Source of the DNA: Clostridia bacterium
GTDB lineage: Bacteria; Bacillota_A; Clostridia; Oscillospirales; CAG-272
Assembly (NCBI GenBank): GCA_017632155.1
Contig: JAGBRZ010000117.1
Span: 1 to 31,256, forward strand
DNA: 31,256 nt
Direction: 5' to 3'
Part shown: positions 19,101 to 24,706 of the stretch, piece after piece
Numbering within the stretch: the first letter of the stretch is position 1
Layout of the letters: each line of letters begins with the position of its first letter
Position numbers and translations under genes: made by a program
Notes under the pieces: model-generated
Told to the model about the DNA's origin: nothing
Database searches by the model: none
Seen by the model: the letters and a program-made list of their open reading frames with translations, nothing else

Positions 19101-19564
19101 TAATACGCCTCCTTGAAAGGTACCTTGTCATCAATACGGAAGATACGCTGGATGGATGTGGACTTATCAGCGATGGGCCAATAGTCGATCTTGATAGCGT
19201 ACAGACCTTCTGCGGGGATGTTTACCTTCCAGGAAACAACTCCGCTGTCGGCGGTGTCGAGCGCGTCGACGCCCTCGTAGGTGTTCTTTCCTACAACAGC
19301 AGTGGTCTTATCTGCGATGTAGTCAAGTCCGTTTACCACGATAGCATCTGCACCGGGGGTGTACTCGGAATACTCATCAAGGTATTCTTCGTACGAAATT
19401 GTGCCGAGCAGTTCCTTTGCCGAAGCGAGAGAGTTGGATATGACCGAGGGTGCTTTCAACGGTTCTTTGGTAGTATCGTTTGCCGCAACCGATACAAAGA
19501 ATGTTGAGCAGAAGGTCAGGATCGCGAGGCAAAGAGCAACCGCTCTTTTGAATTTCGTTGCCAT
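16106..19564 (-). CDS. Giant extracellular solute-binding protein with N-terminal carbohydrate-binding-like modules
   Basis: 1152 residues from the ATG at 19564, chosen because AGGAGG lies 7 nt upstream; a start 11 codons earlier has no such site. The signal peptide ends near VSVAA (residue 28) with no lipobox Cys. Residues about 70-250 and 265-430 are two beta-rich, CBM6/35-like modules. Residues about 435-600 are helical. Residues about 605-1040 form the bacterial solute-binding fold (YGRDQTQVIRNL, GQGPDVYIGLGDDSV, FMKWHSG). A helical tail ends at 1152. Ordinary sugar-binding lipoproteins have 400-550 residues, so about 600 extra residues sit in front of the binding domain. It is the first gene of the operon. 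Anchoring to the membrane is unexplained without a lipid Cys or C-terminal anchor; the N-terminal modules may hold it on a glycan. Confidence 0.9.
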   Translation of the reverse strand: MATKFKRAVALCLAILTFCSTFFVSVAANDTTKEPLKAPSVISNSLASAKELLGTISYEEYLDEYSEYTPGADAIVVNGLDYIADKTTAVVGKNTYEGVDALDTADSGVVSWKVNIPAEGLYAIKIDYWPIADKSTSIQRIFRIDDKVPFKEAYYISLPKVWSTIYDSADEHDYDGHTRYNRTDIDGNELRGNMEQTPEWSQYSLKDIDGFYKDNFEFYFSKGEHYISLEGVAQPLAIKQITLYPYEAPESYANYIAQYAGAPKGTSVLKLEAEYTTHTSTNTVYPIEEASSSVASPSNVKATVLNTIGGDKWQTSGQRLHYTFTVDNSGMYQIIPRYIQNITDGMYSSRTLYLYSDSTVAEGAKGYYNGVPFDEARELRFNYSTDWLADPLRFGTKSGDEENSIEYTNCEFYFEAGVEYTMILEVSLGTMAEIVRKVDAALQSINNDYLNIMRLTGADPDQYRDYYFQSVMPDTIIDLYRQSTVLKAVAAELVALAGVKSSNVATLEKTYIILEDMSRDEDEVARNLERLKTYIGNLGTWVNDAKNQPLQLDYLMIQSSEEKAPRAADNFFQAFWHEMQRFFQSFFRNYDRMGATVDASEVAGANEVWLAYGRDQTQVIRNLVNNDFTPSTGITIDLKLVAGGTLLPSILSGQGPDVYIGLGDDSVINYAIRGAVLPVEDMEGFADFALYYKVDEEYNPLLDENGEPIVNPNAQFNDAAMFVLGIPDAENKMHYYGLPETQSFPMMFIRTDILAELGIDTLDTWDDLMAAATTLAENNMTIGLNNDYKIFLYQMGGTLFADEGMRINLDSNLALDSFETMCNMFTQYSFPYKYDFVNRFRTGEMPIGIAGYNGTYNHLIVFATELRGLWEFVPMPGYYLTNEKGETYLNNVSVSSVSSIVMINGCDDKPAAWEFMKWHSGAECQVEYSNEMVAILGDSAKHATANMTALETMPWTNKEYTNLMGQFGNLASIPNYPGAYIIGRYTKFAFLSAYNDNADPVTELLSYITTINKEINRKRSEFNLETLEIGQTLASKRHDWILGYSVDEATEKVTILEDANGNKYGLEALSDSAKSTYANEIKALTDALEAVPTYTAYCADEYIQALRDAGAALKAATASASGSDAEVFANICQYIKDCADALKEYQASYPQK

Positions 19565-19831
19565 AAATGGTTCCTCCTGTTTTGTTTTTGCCTGCACGAG
19601 CAGGCGGGTGGATAAATTTCCGCTGATTTAGCGCTGACGCGTTTTGCCGCGAGCCGCTATGCGGGGTGGGAAGCGGAAGACCGCCCCGCTGTAAAAGTTT
19701 TTTGCCCGAAAAGAGGCAGCCGTTGGCGAGACTGTCGCCCACGGGCATCAAATTTTGCGGCTCTGCTCCCAGATATTTGGGTATGCGGCAACATTCCAAA
19801 CGTCCGGACGGCAAAATGCCATAAAATTTAT
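19565..19831 (-). promoter_or_regulatory. Structured G+C-rich 5' leader of the uptake operon
   Basis: About 267 nt lie between the expected transcription start and the solute-binding protein gene, clearly richer in G+C than the flanking A+T-rich DNA. It holds many inverted repeats: 19590-19595/19600-19605; 19661-19665 with 19673-19676 against 19681-19689; 19654-19657/19661-19664; 19725-19729/19735-19739, enclosed by 19703-19708/19742-19747; 19768-19771/19778-19781; and the palindrome 19801-19810. The repeats at 19654-19664 and 19661-19689 share bases and cannot form together, as in a switch. I could not match it to a riboswitch family by eye. No clear intrinsic terminator precedes the gene. 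Confidence 0.55.
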
Positions 19832-19837
19832 AACGAT

Positions 19838-19866
19838 ATAATACCACAATAACTCAAATTAGTCAA
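19838..19866 (-). promoter_or_regulatory. Sigma-A type promoter of the 17-kb operon
   Basis: On the minus strand TTGACT (19861-19866), a 17-nt spacer and TATTAT (19838-19843) form a near-consensus housekeeping promoter. Transcription should begin near 19831 and run through the leader into the solute-binding protein gene. Confidence 0.75.
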
Positions 19867-20002
19867 CAGTTATTTATTTAATTAATTAAAGCAAAAGGAA
19901 ATTTTAAGAAATTATTTGCTCAACTACTATTTGCGGTCAAGTGATGAGAAAAAACACCTTTTCGTCACTTTTTCATACACTTTTCACATAGTGCAAAATT
20001 TG

Positions 20003-20019
20003 GGTAAATCAAATTTACC
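20003..20019. promoter_or_regulatory. Putative operator, copy 1 (GGTAAAT-N3-ATTTACC)
   Basis: A perfect 7-bp inverted repeat with a CAA spacer, about 140 bp upstream of the operon -35 box. The same motif recurs at 20109-20125. Size and symmetry fit a dimeric repressor or activator site; the regulator is unknown. Confidence 0.4.
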
Positions 20020-20108
20020 AAGTAGTTTCCTCAAAAACTCAGCAAAATGCGCGAATTTGCCTTTATAGAAGCTATACGGCAGCATTATTGGTTTGCAGTT
20101 TTAAATAT

Positions 20109-20125
20109 GGTAAATTTAATTTACG
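20109..20125. promoter_or_regulatory. Putative operator, copy 2 (GGTAAAT-N3-ATTTACG)
   Basis: Second copy of the motif, with one mismatch in the last base and spacer TTA. Its centre is 106 bp from that of copy 1, close to ten helical turns, so both would lie on the same face of the DNA. Confidence 0.4.
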
Positions 20126-20359
20126 TTGACACTTTTGAATCATTGCGCGCGCAACTATTTTTTTGCATCAAAAGTCTTCACAAAAGCCACATTTAAGCCT
20201 TGATTTTGAGCAAGCTTGTGCAATTTGCACAAATCGTTCGCAAAGCTCGTTTTTTTGTGACAAACCCTTCCCTTTTTCGCCTTTTCACTTACTTTTATAT
20301 ACATCAATTACATTTTATTACATATTTTTTAAAAACCGATTTTTGCCGTTTTTCTCGTC

Positions 20360-20402
20360 CGAAAAAGAAGGCTCCGCACGGGTGATGAACCCATTCGGAG
20401 CC
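20360..20402 (-). terminator. Rho-independent terminator of the 20421-21143 gene
   Basis: A GGCTCCG/CGGAGCC stem (20370-20376 / 20396-20402) with an inner GGGT/ACCC stem is followed on the minus strand by CTTCTTTTTC. It closes the single-gene unit and separates it from the uptake operon promoter. Confidence 0.8.
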
Positions 20403-20420
20403 AAAAATTATTCAATTTTG

Positions 20421-21143
20421 TTACTTTGCTTCCTCGTTTTTCTCCTCAAAATAGGAGTTTATCAAGTCCGACACCTCTTCATCCGAGATCAACGTTGCAA
20501 GATATACCGTTTCATCAATCTCATCGCCGTATTCCTCGACAGCGAGCTCGAGATCTTCGGGAGAAATAAGTATCCAACTCTCGCGCTCGGCAAGATAAAT
20601 GAGCCTTCCGAAGTACTCAGTCACGATAGCGGATGAATCAAAAGCGAGATAGAGATCGTAATACTTGAATACAGGGAATTTTGACATATCAACGGAAACT
20701 CTCTTGCCGGATGCACCGGTTATCTTTTCAATGATATCGACGTATTTTTCAACTACAAGGAAATCGTCAAATACCAAAAGCGTTGCGATGCTGTCTTCTC
20801 CTTTAACACCGTCCACCAATTTTCCGGATTTGGTATAAAGGATTCTGCTCTTCCCTTCAACTATGGCGAAATACGATCCCGTTTCATCGTCCAGCAAGCG
20901 ATAAAGCGGCGCGCCCGTGAGGGCGTTTCCGACCTTGCCGAGATACTCGCCAAGACGGAAGCGATATTCCTCCGCACCTTCAACGCGGCGAAGCTTTACG
21001 CCATCGTATTCAATTATATCTAAACCGCCGCAATACTCGGCAACGACCTGATTGTTTTCTTTATATTTTTCAACCGCATAAAGCGCAACTACGATGGGCA
21101 GTATCATTAATATCGCAATTACGGCAAGCGCACGCTTGGTCAT
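20421..21143 (-). CDS. Membrane-anchored protein of unknown function
   Basis: A 240-residue protein I do not recognise. The ATG at 21143 is chosen because GAGAGGAG ends 8 nt upstream; an earlier TTG six codons before has no such site. A single N-terminal membrane segment (about residues 5-22, LAVIAILMILPIVVALYAV) is followed by an extracytoplasmic domain with alternating beta-strand-like and acidic segments. The C-terminus is highly acidic (LISDEEVSDLINSYFEEKNEEAK). No Cys for lipid attachment and no catalytic motif are visible. It has its own promoter (21179-21207) and terminator, so it is a separate unit despite lying upstream of the uptake operon. Confidence 0.8.
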   Translation of the reverse strand: MTKRALAVIAILMILPIVVALYAVEKYKENNQVVAEYCGGLDIIEYDGVKLRRVEGAEEYRFRLGEYLGKVGNALTGAPLYRLLDDETGSYFAIVEGKSRILYTKSGKLVDGVKGEDSIATLLVFDDFLVVEKYVDIIEKITGASGKRVSVDMSKFPVFKYYDLYLAFDSSAIVTEYFGRLIYLAERESWILISPEDLELAVEEYGDEIDETVYLATLISDEEVSDLINSYFEEKNEEAK

Positions 21144-21178
21144 AGAAGCCACTCCTCTCAAAAGGAATATTTTATATT

Positions 21179-21207
21179 ATTTTATCACGGCAAGGCCTAA
21201 AAGTCAA
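21179..21207 (-). promoter_or_regulatory. Promoter of the 20421-21143 gene
   Basis: Minus-strand TTGACT (21202-21207), 17-nt spacer and TAAAAT (21179-21184), about 35 bp before the ATG. It is divergent from the tRNA promoter 60 bp away. Confidence 0.65.
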
Positions 21208-21268
21208 GATATATGTCGATTATTTATCTATATTGCGGCAAATAGAGGATATATTTTTCAAAAAACTC

Positions 21269-21297
21269 TTGACAAACGCCCCCGTTTGCGATATAAT
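21269..21297 (+). promoter_or_regulatory. Consensus promoter of the tRNA gene
   Basis: TTGACA (21269-21274), 17-nt spacer, TATAAT (21292-21297): a perfect sigma-A promoter 14 bp before the mature tRNA 5' end. Confidence 0.9.
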
Positions 21298-21311
21298 ATT
21301 ATGGTCAACTG

Positions 21312-21388
21312 GGGCCATTAGCTCAGTTGGTCAGAGCTACCGGCTCATAACCGGTCGGTCCTGGGTTCGAGTCCCCGATGGCCCACCA
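21312..21388 (+). tRNA. tRNA with CAU anticodon (Met, or Ile2 if modified)
   Basis: A 77-nt cloverleaf with encoded CCA. The acceptor stem is GGGCCAT/ATGGCCC, the D arm GCTC...GAGC, and the anticodon stem ACCGG/CCGGT with loop CTCATAA (anticodon CAU). The T arm is CTGGG-TTCGAGT-CCCCG with one U-C mismatch. The initiator-type run of G-C pairs in the anticodon stem is absent, so it is an elongator Met tRNA or the tRNA-Ile2 precursor modified by TilS. The sequence alone does not separate these, although the GGCTCATAACC region also resembles Ile2. It stands alone with its own promoter and terminator. Confidence 0.93.
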
Positions 21389-21428
21389 ACATAAAAAGCC
21401 AACCGCTTGCGGTTGGCTTTTTATGTTG
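21387..21428 (+). terminator. tRNA terminator: perfect 20-bp inverted repeat
   Basis: Arms 21387-21406 and 21409-21428 are exact complements around a 2-nt centre, with CTTTTT at the 3' side. The first two bases of the hairpin are the last two of the tRNA CCA end. Confidence 0.88.
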
Positions 21429-21439
21429 CTGTTCCACAC

Positions 21440-21546
21440 GGACTCAGAACCCCTTATGTTTCGCAAAGCGAAACATAATAGAGTTCGCGCTACCACCCAA
21501 TGATACTATCGTACCGCATTATGCGCGAACTTCGGGTTCAGAGTCC
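21440..21546. repeat. 107-bp element folding as a three-way junction
   Basis: Outer arms 21440-21452 / 21534-21546 match over 13 bp with one mismatch. They enclose a perfect 11-bp hairpin with AAA loop (21454-21464 / 21468-21478) and an 8-bp stem (21483-21490 / 21523-21530) with a 32-nt loop. Almost no unpaired bases lie between the stems. The right outer arm resembles the T arm of the adjacent tRNA with one extra A. It holds no promoter or gene. It could be a small repeat element, a structured RNA, or a relic of tRNA-linked integration. Confidence 0.6.
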
Positions 21547-21577
21547 CCGACGATTCGCACTTTTTCTTATATAGTAA

Positions 21578-21606
21578 TTGACACCATCTCAAACTTATGC
21601 TATAAT
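21578..21606 (+). promoter_or_regulatory. Consensus promoter of nagB-nagA
   Basis: TTGACA (21578-21583), exactly 17 nt, TATAAT (21601-21606): a perfect sigma-A promoter 30 bp before the nagB ATG, giving a very short leader. No operator is obvious. Confidence 0.9.
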
Positions 21607-21635
21607 TATCCTATCAAACAAAGTGAGGTAAACCA

Positions 21636-22394
21636 ATGAAAACCTACTTCCAGGACAAGCTCAAAGTCAACATATACGACTCGCGCACCGCTATGGGCGC
21701 AGCTGCAGCTGAGGATATCGCCGCAAAGATCCGTGAACTGCTCGCCGAGAAAGACGAGATCTCCATGATCTTCGCCGCTGCTCCCTCGCAAAACGAGGTG
21801 CTCGCTTCTCTCGTTGCAGACAAGACTATCGAATGGAATCGCATCAATGCGTACCACATGGACGAATACATCGGTCTTGATTCCTCCGCACCGCAGTGCT
21901 TCGGTAACTTTCTTGACGCGCACATCTTCGGTCTTGTGCCCTTCAAGAGCGTCAATTACATCAAGAGTGACGCCACCGATCCCGATGAGGAATCTGCGCG
22001 CTACTCCTCCCTGCTCGCCGCAACCAAGATCGACATCGTCGTTATGGGCATCGGCGAGAACGGTCATATCGCATTCAACGACCCGCCCGTTGCTGATTTC
22101 AAGGATGAAAAGCTTGTCAAGCCCGTCAAGCTCGACGAGGTCTGCCGCAATCAGCAGGTCAATGACGGTTGCTTCGCTAAGATCGATGACGTACCGAAGT
22201 ACGCGATCACGCTGACAGTTCCGATGCTCGTCAGCGCTCCTCATCTTTTCTGCATCGTACCCGCGCCGACGAAGGCTTGGGCAGTACGCGAGACCCTGAC
22301 CGCCTCCATCGACGAGCATTGCCCCGCATCGATCCTTCGCACACGCGAGGGCTCGATCCTCTACCTCGACCCCGACAGCGCGTCGCTTCTTTAA
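21636..22394 (+). CDS. nagB: Glucosamine-6-phosphate deaminase
   Basis: Converts glucosamine 6-phosphate to fructose 6-phosphate and ammonia, in the cytoplasm. 252 residues, normal for the family. Motifs are NAYHMDEYIG (Asp76-Glu77), GIGENGHIAFNDP (His144) and the CRNQQVNDGCF block. At the positions of E. coli Asp141 and Glu148 this protein has Asn142 and Asp149; I recall such variants in other Firmicutes deaminases, but specificity for another amino-sugar phosphate cannot be excluded. The start has GTGAGG 7 nt upstream, 22 nt after the expected transcript start. nagA follows after three bases, so the pair runs from N-acetylglucosamine 6-phosphate to glycolysis. Confidence 0.93.
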   Translation: MKTYFQDKLKVNIYDSRTAMGAAAAEDIAAKIRELLAEKDEISMIFAAAPSQNEVLASLVADKTIEWNRINAYHMDEYIGLDSSAPQCFGNFLDAHIFGLVPFKSVNYIKSDATDPDEESARYSSLLAATKIDIVVMGIGENGHIAFNDPPVADFKDEKLVKPVKLDEVCRNQQVNDGCFAKIDDVPKYAITLTVPMLVSAPHLFCIVPAPTKAWAVRETLTASIDEHCPASILRTREGSILYLDPDSASLL

Positions 22395-22397
22395 GCT

Positions 22398-23552
22398 ATG
22401 AGAAGGATCATCAAAAGCGATCTGATCGTTCTGCCGAACGGTATTTTTGACGGATTTATCGTTATAGAGGACGGAAAGATCGCAGAAATTACAAATAAAG
22501 CACCCGAAGGCGAGATAATCAACGCCACGGGCAATTACGTTATGGCGGGATTCATCGACATCCACACTCACGGCGGAGGAGGCTTCAGCTTCACCGAATC
22601 CTCGCCAAGGGAGATCGTGGACGGATGCGTCTTCCATATGACACACGGCACAACCACCATCGTCCCCACCGTCACCACCGGCGCGTTTCCGATAATGCGC
22701 GAGGCGGTCAAGAACATTCAGATCGCAAAGCAAAATCCCCTTGCGTTCAACCTGCTCGGAGCACACATGGAGGGTCCCTACCTCTCGCCCGCACAGTGCG
22801 GGGCGCAAGCGCCCGACCACATCACCGAGCCGAATCCTGACGAATATATCCCGCTTCTCGAGGAAACGGGCGACACCATAGTCCGCTGGACTTATGCTCC
22901 CGAGCGCGACCCCGAGGGTAAGTTCTGCAAGTATCTGACCGACCGCGGAATCATCGTTTCCGCAGGCCACACCGATGCAAAATACGCCGATATGGCGCGC
23001 GCGATCGATAACGGATGCAATCTCATCACCCACCTTTACTCCTGCACCTCGACCGTAACTCGCGACCACGGCTTCCGCTCGCTCGGAGTCATCGAGAGCA
23101 CCTACCTTCGCGACGAGCTCTGTGCCGAGATCATCGCTGACGGCAAGCATTTGCCGCCCGATCTCGTCCGCATGATCGTCAAGATCAAGGGCATCGACAA
23201 TGTCGCCGCAGTCACCGACAGCCTCAGCGTTGCGGGATCGCCGGCGACCTGCGGCGTTATGAGCGGCGTTGAGTACATCATCGAGGATGGCGTGGCAAAG
23301 CTTTCTGATAGAAGTGCGTTCGCAGGAAGCGTTGCGACAGCAGACGTACTTCTCCGTGTACTCGTAAACGAATGCGGATTTACCCTCTCCGAGGCATCGA
23401 CAATGCTCTCGGCAACTCCCGCAAGACTTTTCGGTCTGAATAAGGGTAGACTCGAAGTCGGACTCGACTCGGATATCGTCGTGCTCGATAAAAACTTTGA
23501 AGTACAAAAGATCTTCAAGGGAAGCATTTATTCACATAAAAAACAGGATTGA
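22398..23552 (+). CDS. nagA: N-acetylglucosamine-6-phosphate deacetylase
   Basis: Removes acetate from N-acetylglucosamine 6-phosphate, feeding NagB. 384 residues of the amidohydrolase superfamily. Visible metal and catalytic residues are His56-x-His58 (DIHTHGGGG), Glu125 (GAHMEGPYLSP), His191 (SAGHTDA), His212 (THLYSCTSTV) and Asp274 (AVTDSLS). The THLYSCTSTV block replaces the common THLFNAM, marking a distinct subfamily. The start codon lies three bases after the nagB stop and has no clear ribosome binding site, so translation is probably coupled. The stop codon is inside the left arm of the terminator hairpin. Confidence 0.93.
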   Translation: MRRIIKSDLIVLPNGIFDGFIVIEDGKIAEITNKAPEGEIINATGNYVMAGFIDIHTHGGGGFSFTESSPREIVDGCVFHMTHGTTTIVPTVTTGAFPIMREAVKNIQIAKQNPLAFNLLGAHMEGPYLSPAQCGAQAPDHITEPNPDEYIPLLEETGDTIVRWTYAPERDPEGKFCKYLTDRGIIVSAGHTDAKYADMARAIDNGCNLITHLYSCTSTVTRDHGFRSLGVIESTYLRDELCAEIIADGKHLPPDLVRMIVKIKGIDNVAAVTDSLSVAGSPATCGVMSGVEYIIEDGVAKLSDRSAFAGSVATADVLLRVLVNECGFTLSEASTMLSATPARLFGLNKGRLEVGLDSDIVVLDKNFEVQKIFKGSIYSHKKQD

Positions 23553-23574
23553 GCCACGGCTCAATCCTGTTTTT
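23539..23574 (+). terminator. Bidirectional terminator between nagA and the PHP gene
   Basis: Perfect 17-bp arms (23539-23555 / 23558-23574) with A-run and T-run ends work on both strands. The hairpin contains the nagA stop and ends 2 bp from the stop of the convergent PHP gene. Confidence 0.9.
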
Positions 23575-23575
23575 A

Positions 23576-24592
23576 TTAAAACTCATCTCTGAAATAACCT
23601 CTCGAGCAAGCTCTCTTGCCCTGCTTATCGATAACGGTAATACGGAAGTAGTCGGATTTCTCGTGAAGCTCGAACTCGGCGCAATTGACTGTGCCGCCGT
23701 TTTCGTCATACGCGATCTTTGTCTTTCTCGTGTTGTTATACATAACGATTCGGTCAGCATCCGAGGTCTCTACGCGAACGGTCTTGCCATCTTCTATCGA
23801 AAGCGAAAGAATCTGAGGTCCCGTCGAGGAATAGCAATCGCCCTTTTCAAACGCGCCGAAAACGCTGTCGTAATTCAGCTCATCGGCTACGAACATCGTA
23901 AAGCTGCCGAAGGAATCGCAAAGCGGATGACCGAAGGGGTACTTGTTGTGGTTATCGTCGCCCGCGTGGCATCCGACGCGAACGCCGTTGCGGAGAAGCT
24001 TGTCATAAAGCATCTCGTTGTGCTCAAGATAGTTGATGAGATAGGAATCCGTGTTGTCCATCTCAAGGCTGTGCCAGCCTGTGAGCTTGAGTATATTTTC
24101 GGGATCCTCCATCGACCAGGTGGGATGATTGAAGGAAACGAGATAACCGTTATCGGTCGCGGTCTTGATATACTCGTTTATGTACTCCATCGTATACTCG
24201 CGGGGCTCCTCCGAGCCTACGCGATTGAAGATAGAAGGATCGCCCTTGTAATACTTGCAATAGACCTTGTTGTAGCAGACGTATTTGTCATTATCCTTCT
24301 CGCGCGCAAAGAGAGAAAGGTGAACCTCGGGCAGGAAACGGTCACTCTTCGCCTTTTTGTTGGGACGGATGTACGCCTCGTAGCCCGTGAGCATAAGGAA
24401 CTCATCATCGGTCAGATCATTGTGAGGGCAGGGGAAGCAATGGTCGGTGATCGCAAGCACCTGATATCCCGCCGCCTTGTAAGCCGCCTTCAGCTCCTCG
24501 GGTGTAAGTCTGCCGTCAGAGATCGTGCTGTGGCAGTGCATATTGCCCTTAAACTGCTTTTTATCTTTGGAAATGAATACTTTGATAGCCAT
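23576..24592 (-). CDS. PHP-domain phosphoesterase
   Basis: 338 residues from the ATG at 24592, chosen for AGGAAGG about 6 nt upstream and because the -10 box lies only 31 bp before it. A longer frame reaches 24679 but would start upstream of the promoter. The PHP metal-site motifs are NMHCHSTISDG (His19, His21, Asp26), ITDH (Asp50, His51), FNHPTW and GCHAGDDNH. The last 70 residues look like a small beta domain. PHP proteins hydrolyse phosphoesters of nucleotides or small metabolites with a trinuclear metal centre; the substrate here is unknown. A single-gene unit. Confidence 0.85.
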   Translation of the reverse strand: MAIKVFISKDKKQFKGNMHCHSTISDGRLTPEELKAAYKAAGYQVLAITDHCFPCPHNDLTDDEFLMLTGYEAYIRPNKKAKSDRFLPEVHLSLFAREKDNDKYVCYNKVYCKYYKGDPSIFNRVGSEEPREYTMEYINEYIKTATDNGYLVSFNHPTWSMEDPENILKLTGWHSLEMDNTDSYLINYLEHNEMLYDKLLRNGVRVGCHAGDDNHNKYPFGHPLCDSFGSFTMFVADELNYDSVFGAFEKGDCYSSTGPQILSLSIEDGKTVRVETSDADRIVMYNNTRKTKIAYDENGGTVNCAEFELHEKSDYFRITVIDKQGKRACSRGYFRDEF

Positions 24593-24622
24593 TTTTGACC
24601 TTCCTAAAATCATATTGTTATT

Positions 24623-24651
24623 ATTATAATAAATTTCACTCGATATGTCAA
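24623..24651 (-). promoter_or_regulatory. Consensus promoter of the PHP gene
   Basis: Minus-strand TTGACA (24646-24651), 17-nt spacer, TATAAT (24623-24628). The -35 box starts 5 bp from the terminator stem of the upstream unit, so terminator and promoter are almost fused. Confidence 0.88.
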
Positions 24652-24655
24652 TAGA

Positions 24656-24692
24656 AACCGCCGCCGAATGCATAAGCAAATCGGCGGCGGTT
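24656..24692 (-). terminator. Terminator of the five-gene minus-strand unit
   Basis: Stem AACCGCCGCCGA (24656-24667) with TCGGCGGCGGTT (24681-24692) and a 13-nt loop. On the minus strand it is followed by TCTATT, a weak U-run that overlaps the approach to the PHP promoter. Confidence 0.75.
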
Positions 24693-24706
24693 TGTGTAAT
24701 TACACA

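Larger units (their letters stand above)
19867..20369. other. A+T-rich intergenic region without a gene
   Basis: About 500 bp between the operon promoter and the terminator of the upstream gene. It is strongly A+T-rich, with poly-T/poly-A runs. Open frames here are short, lack ribosome binding sites and give low-complexity peptides. The only clear structure is a pair of matching inverted repeats, listed separately. It is probably a regulatory region for the operon. Confidence 0.6.

Noticed and set aside
16451..19507. 1018-codon plus-strand open frame opposite the solute-binding protein gene
   Set aside because: Same reason: it mirrors the codon use of the real minus-strand gene and has no recognisable domain.
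19377..19847. 156-codon minus-strand open frame through the leader into the binding-protein gene
   Set aside because: Its GTG start overlaps the -10 box of the operon promoter, so it would lie upstream of the transcript start, and it has no ribosome binding site.
20163..20636. 157-codon plus-strand frame in the A+T-rich region
   Set aside because: No ribosome binding site, Phe/Ser-rich low-complexity peptide, and its second half is antisense to the 20421-21143 gene. A TTGACA at 20126 has no matching -10 box.
21312..21546. Recent integration event at the tRNA gene
   Set aside because: No integrase or foreign genes follow, and the T-arm-like copy has a 1-nt insertion and lacks the acceptor stem, so it is at best a relic.
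21606..23507. 633-codon minus-strand frame opposite nagB-nagA
   Set aside because: Antisense shadow of two clearly recognised enzymes.
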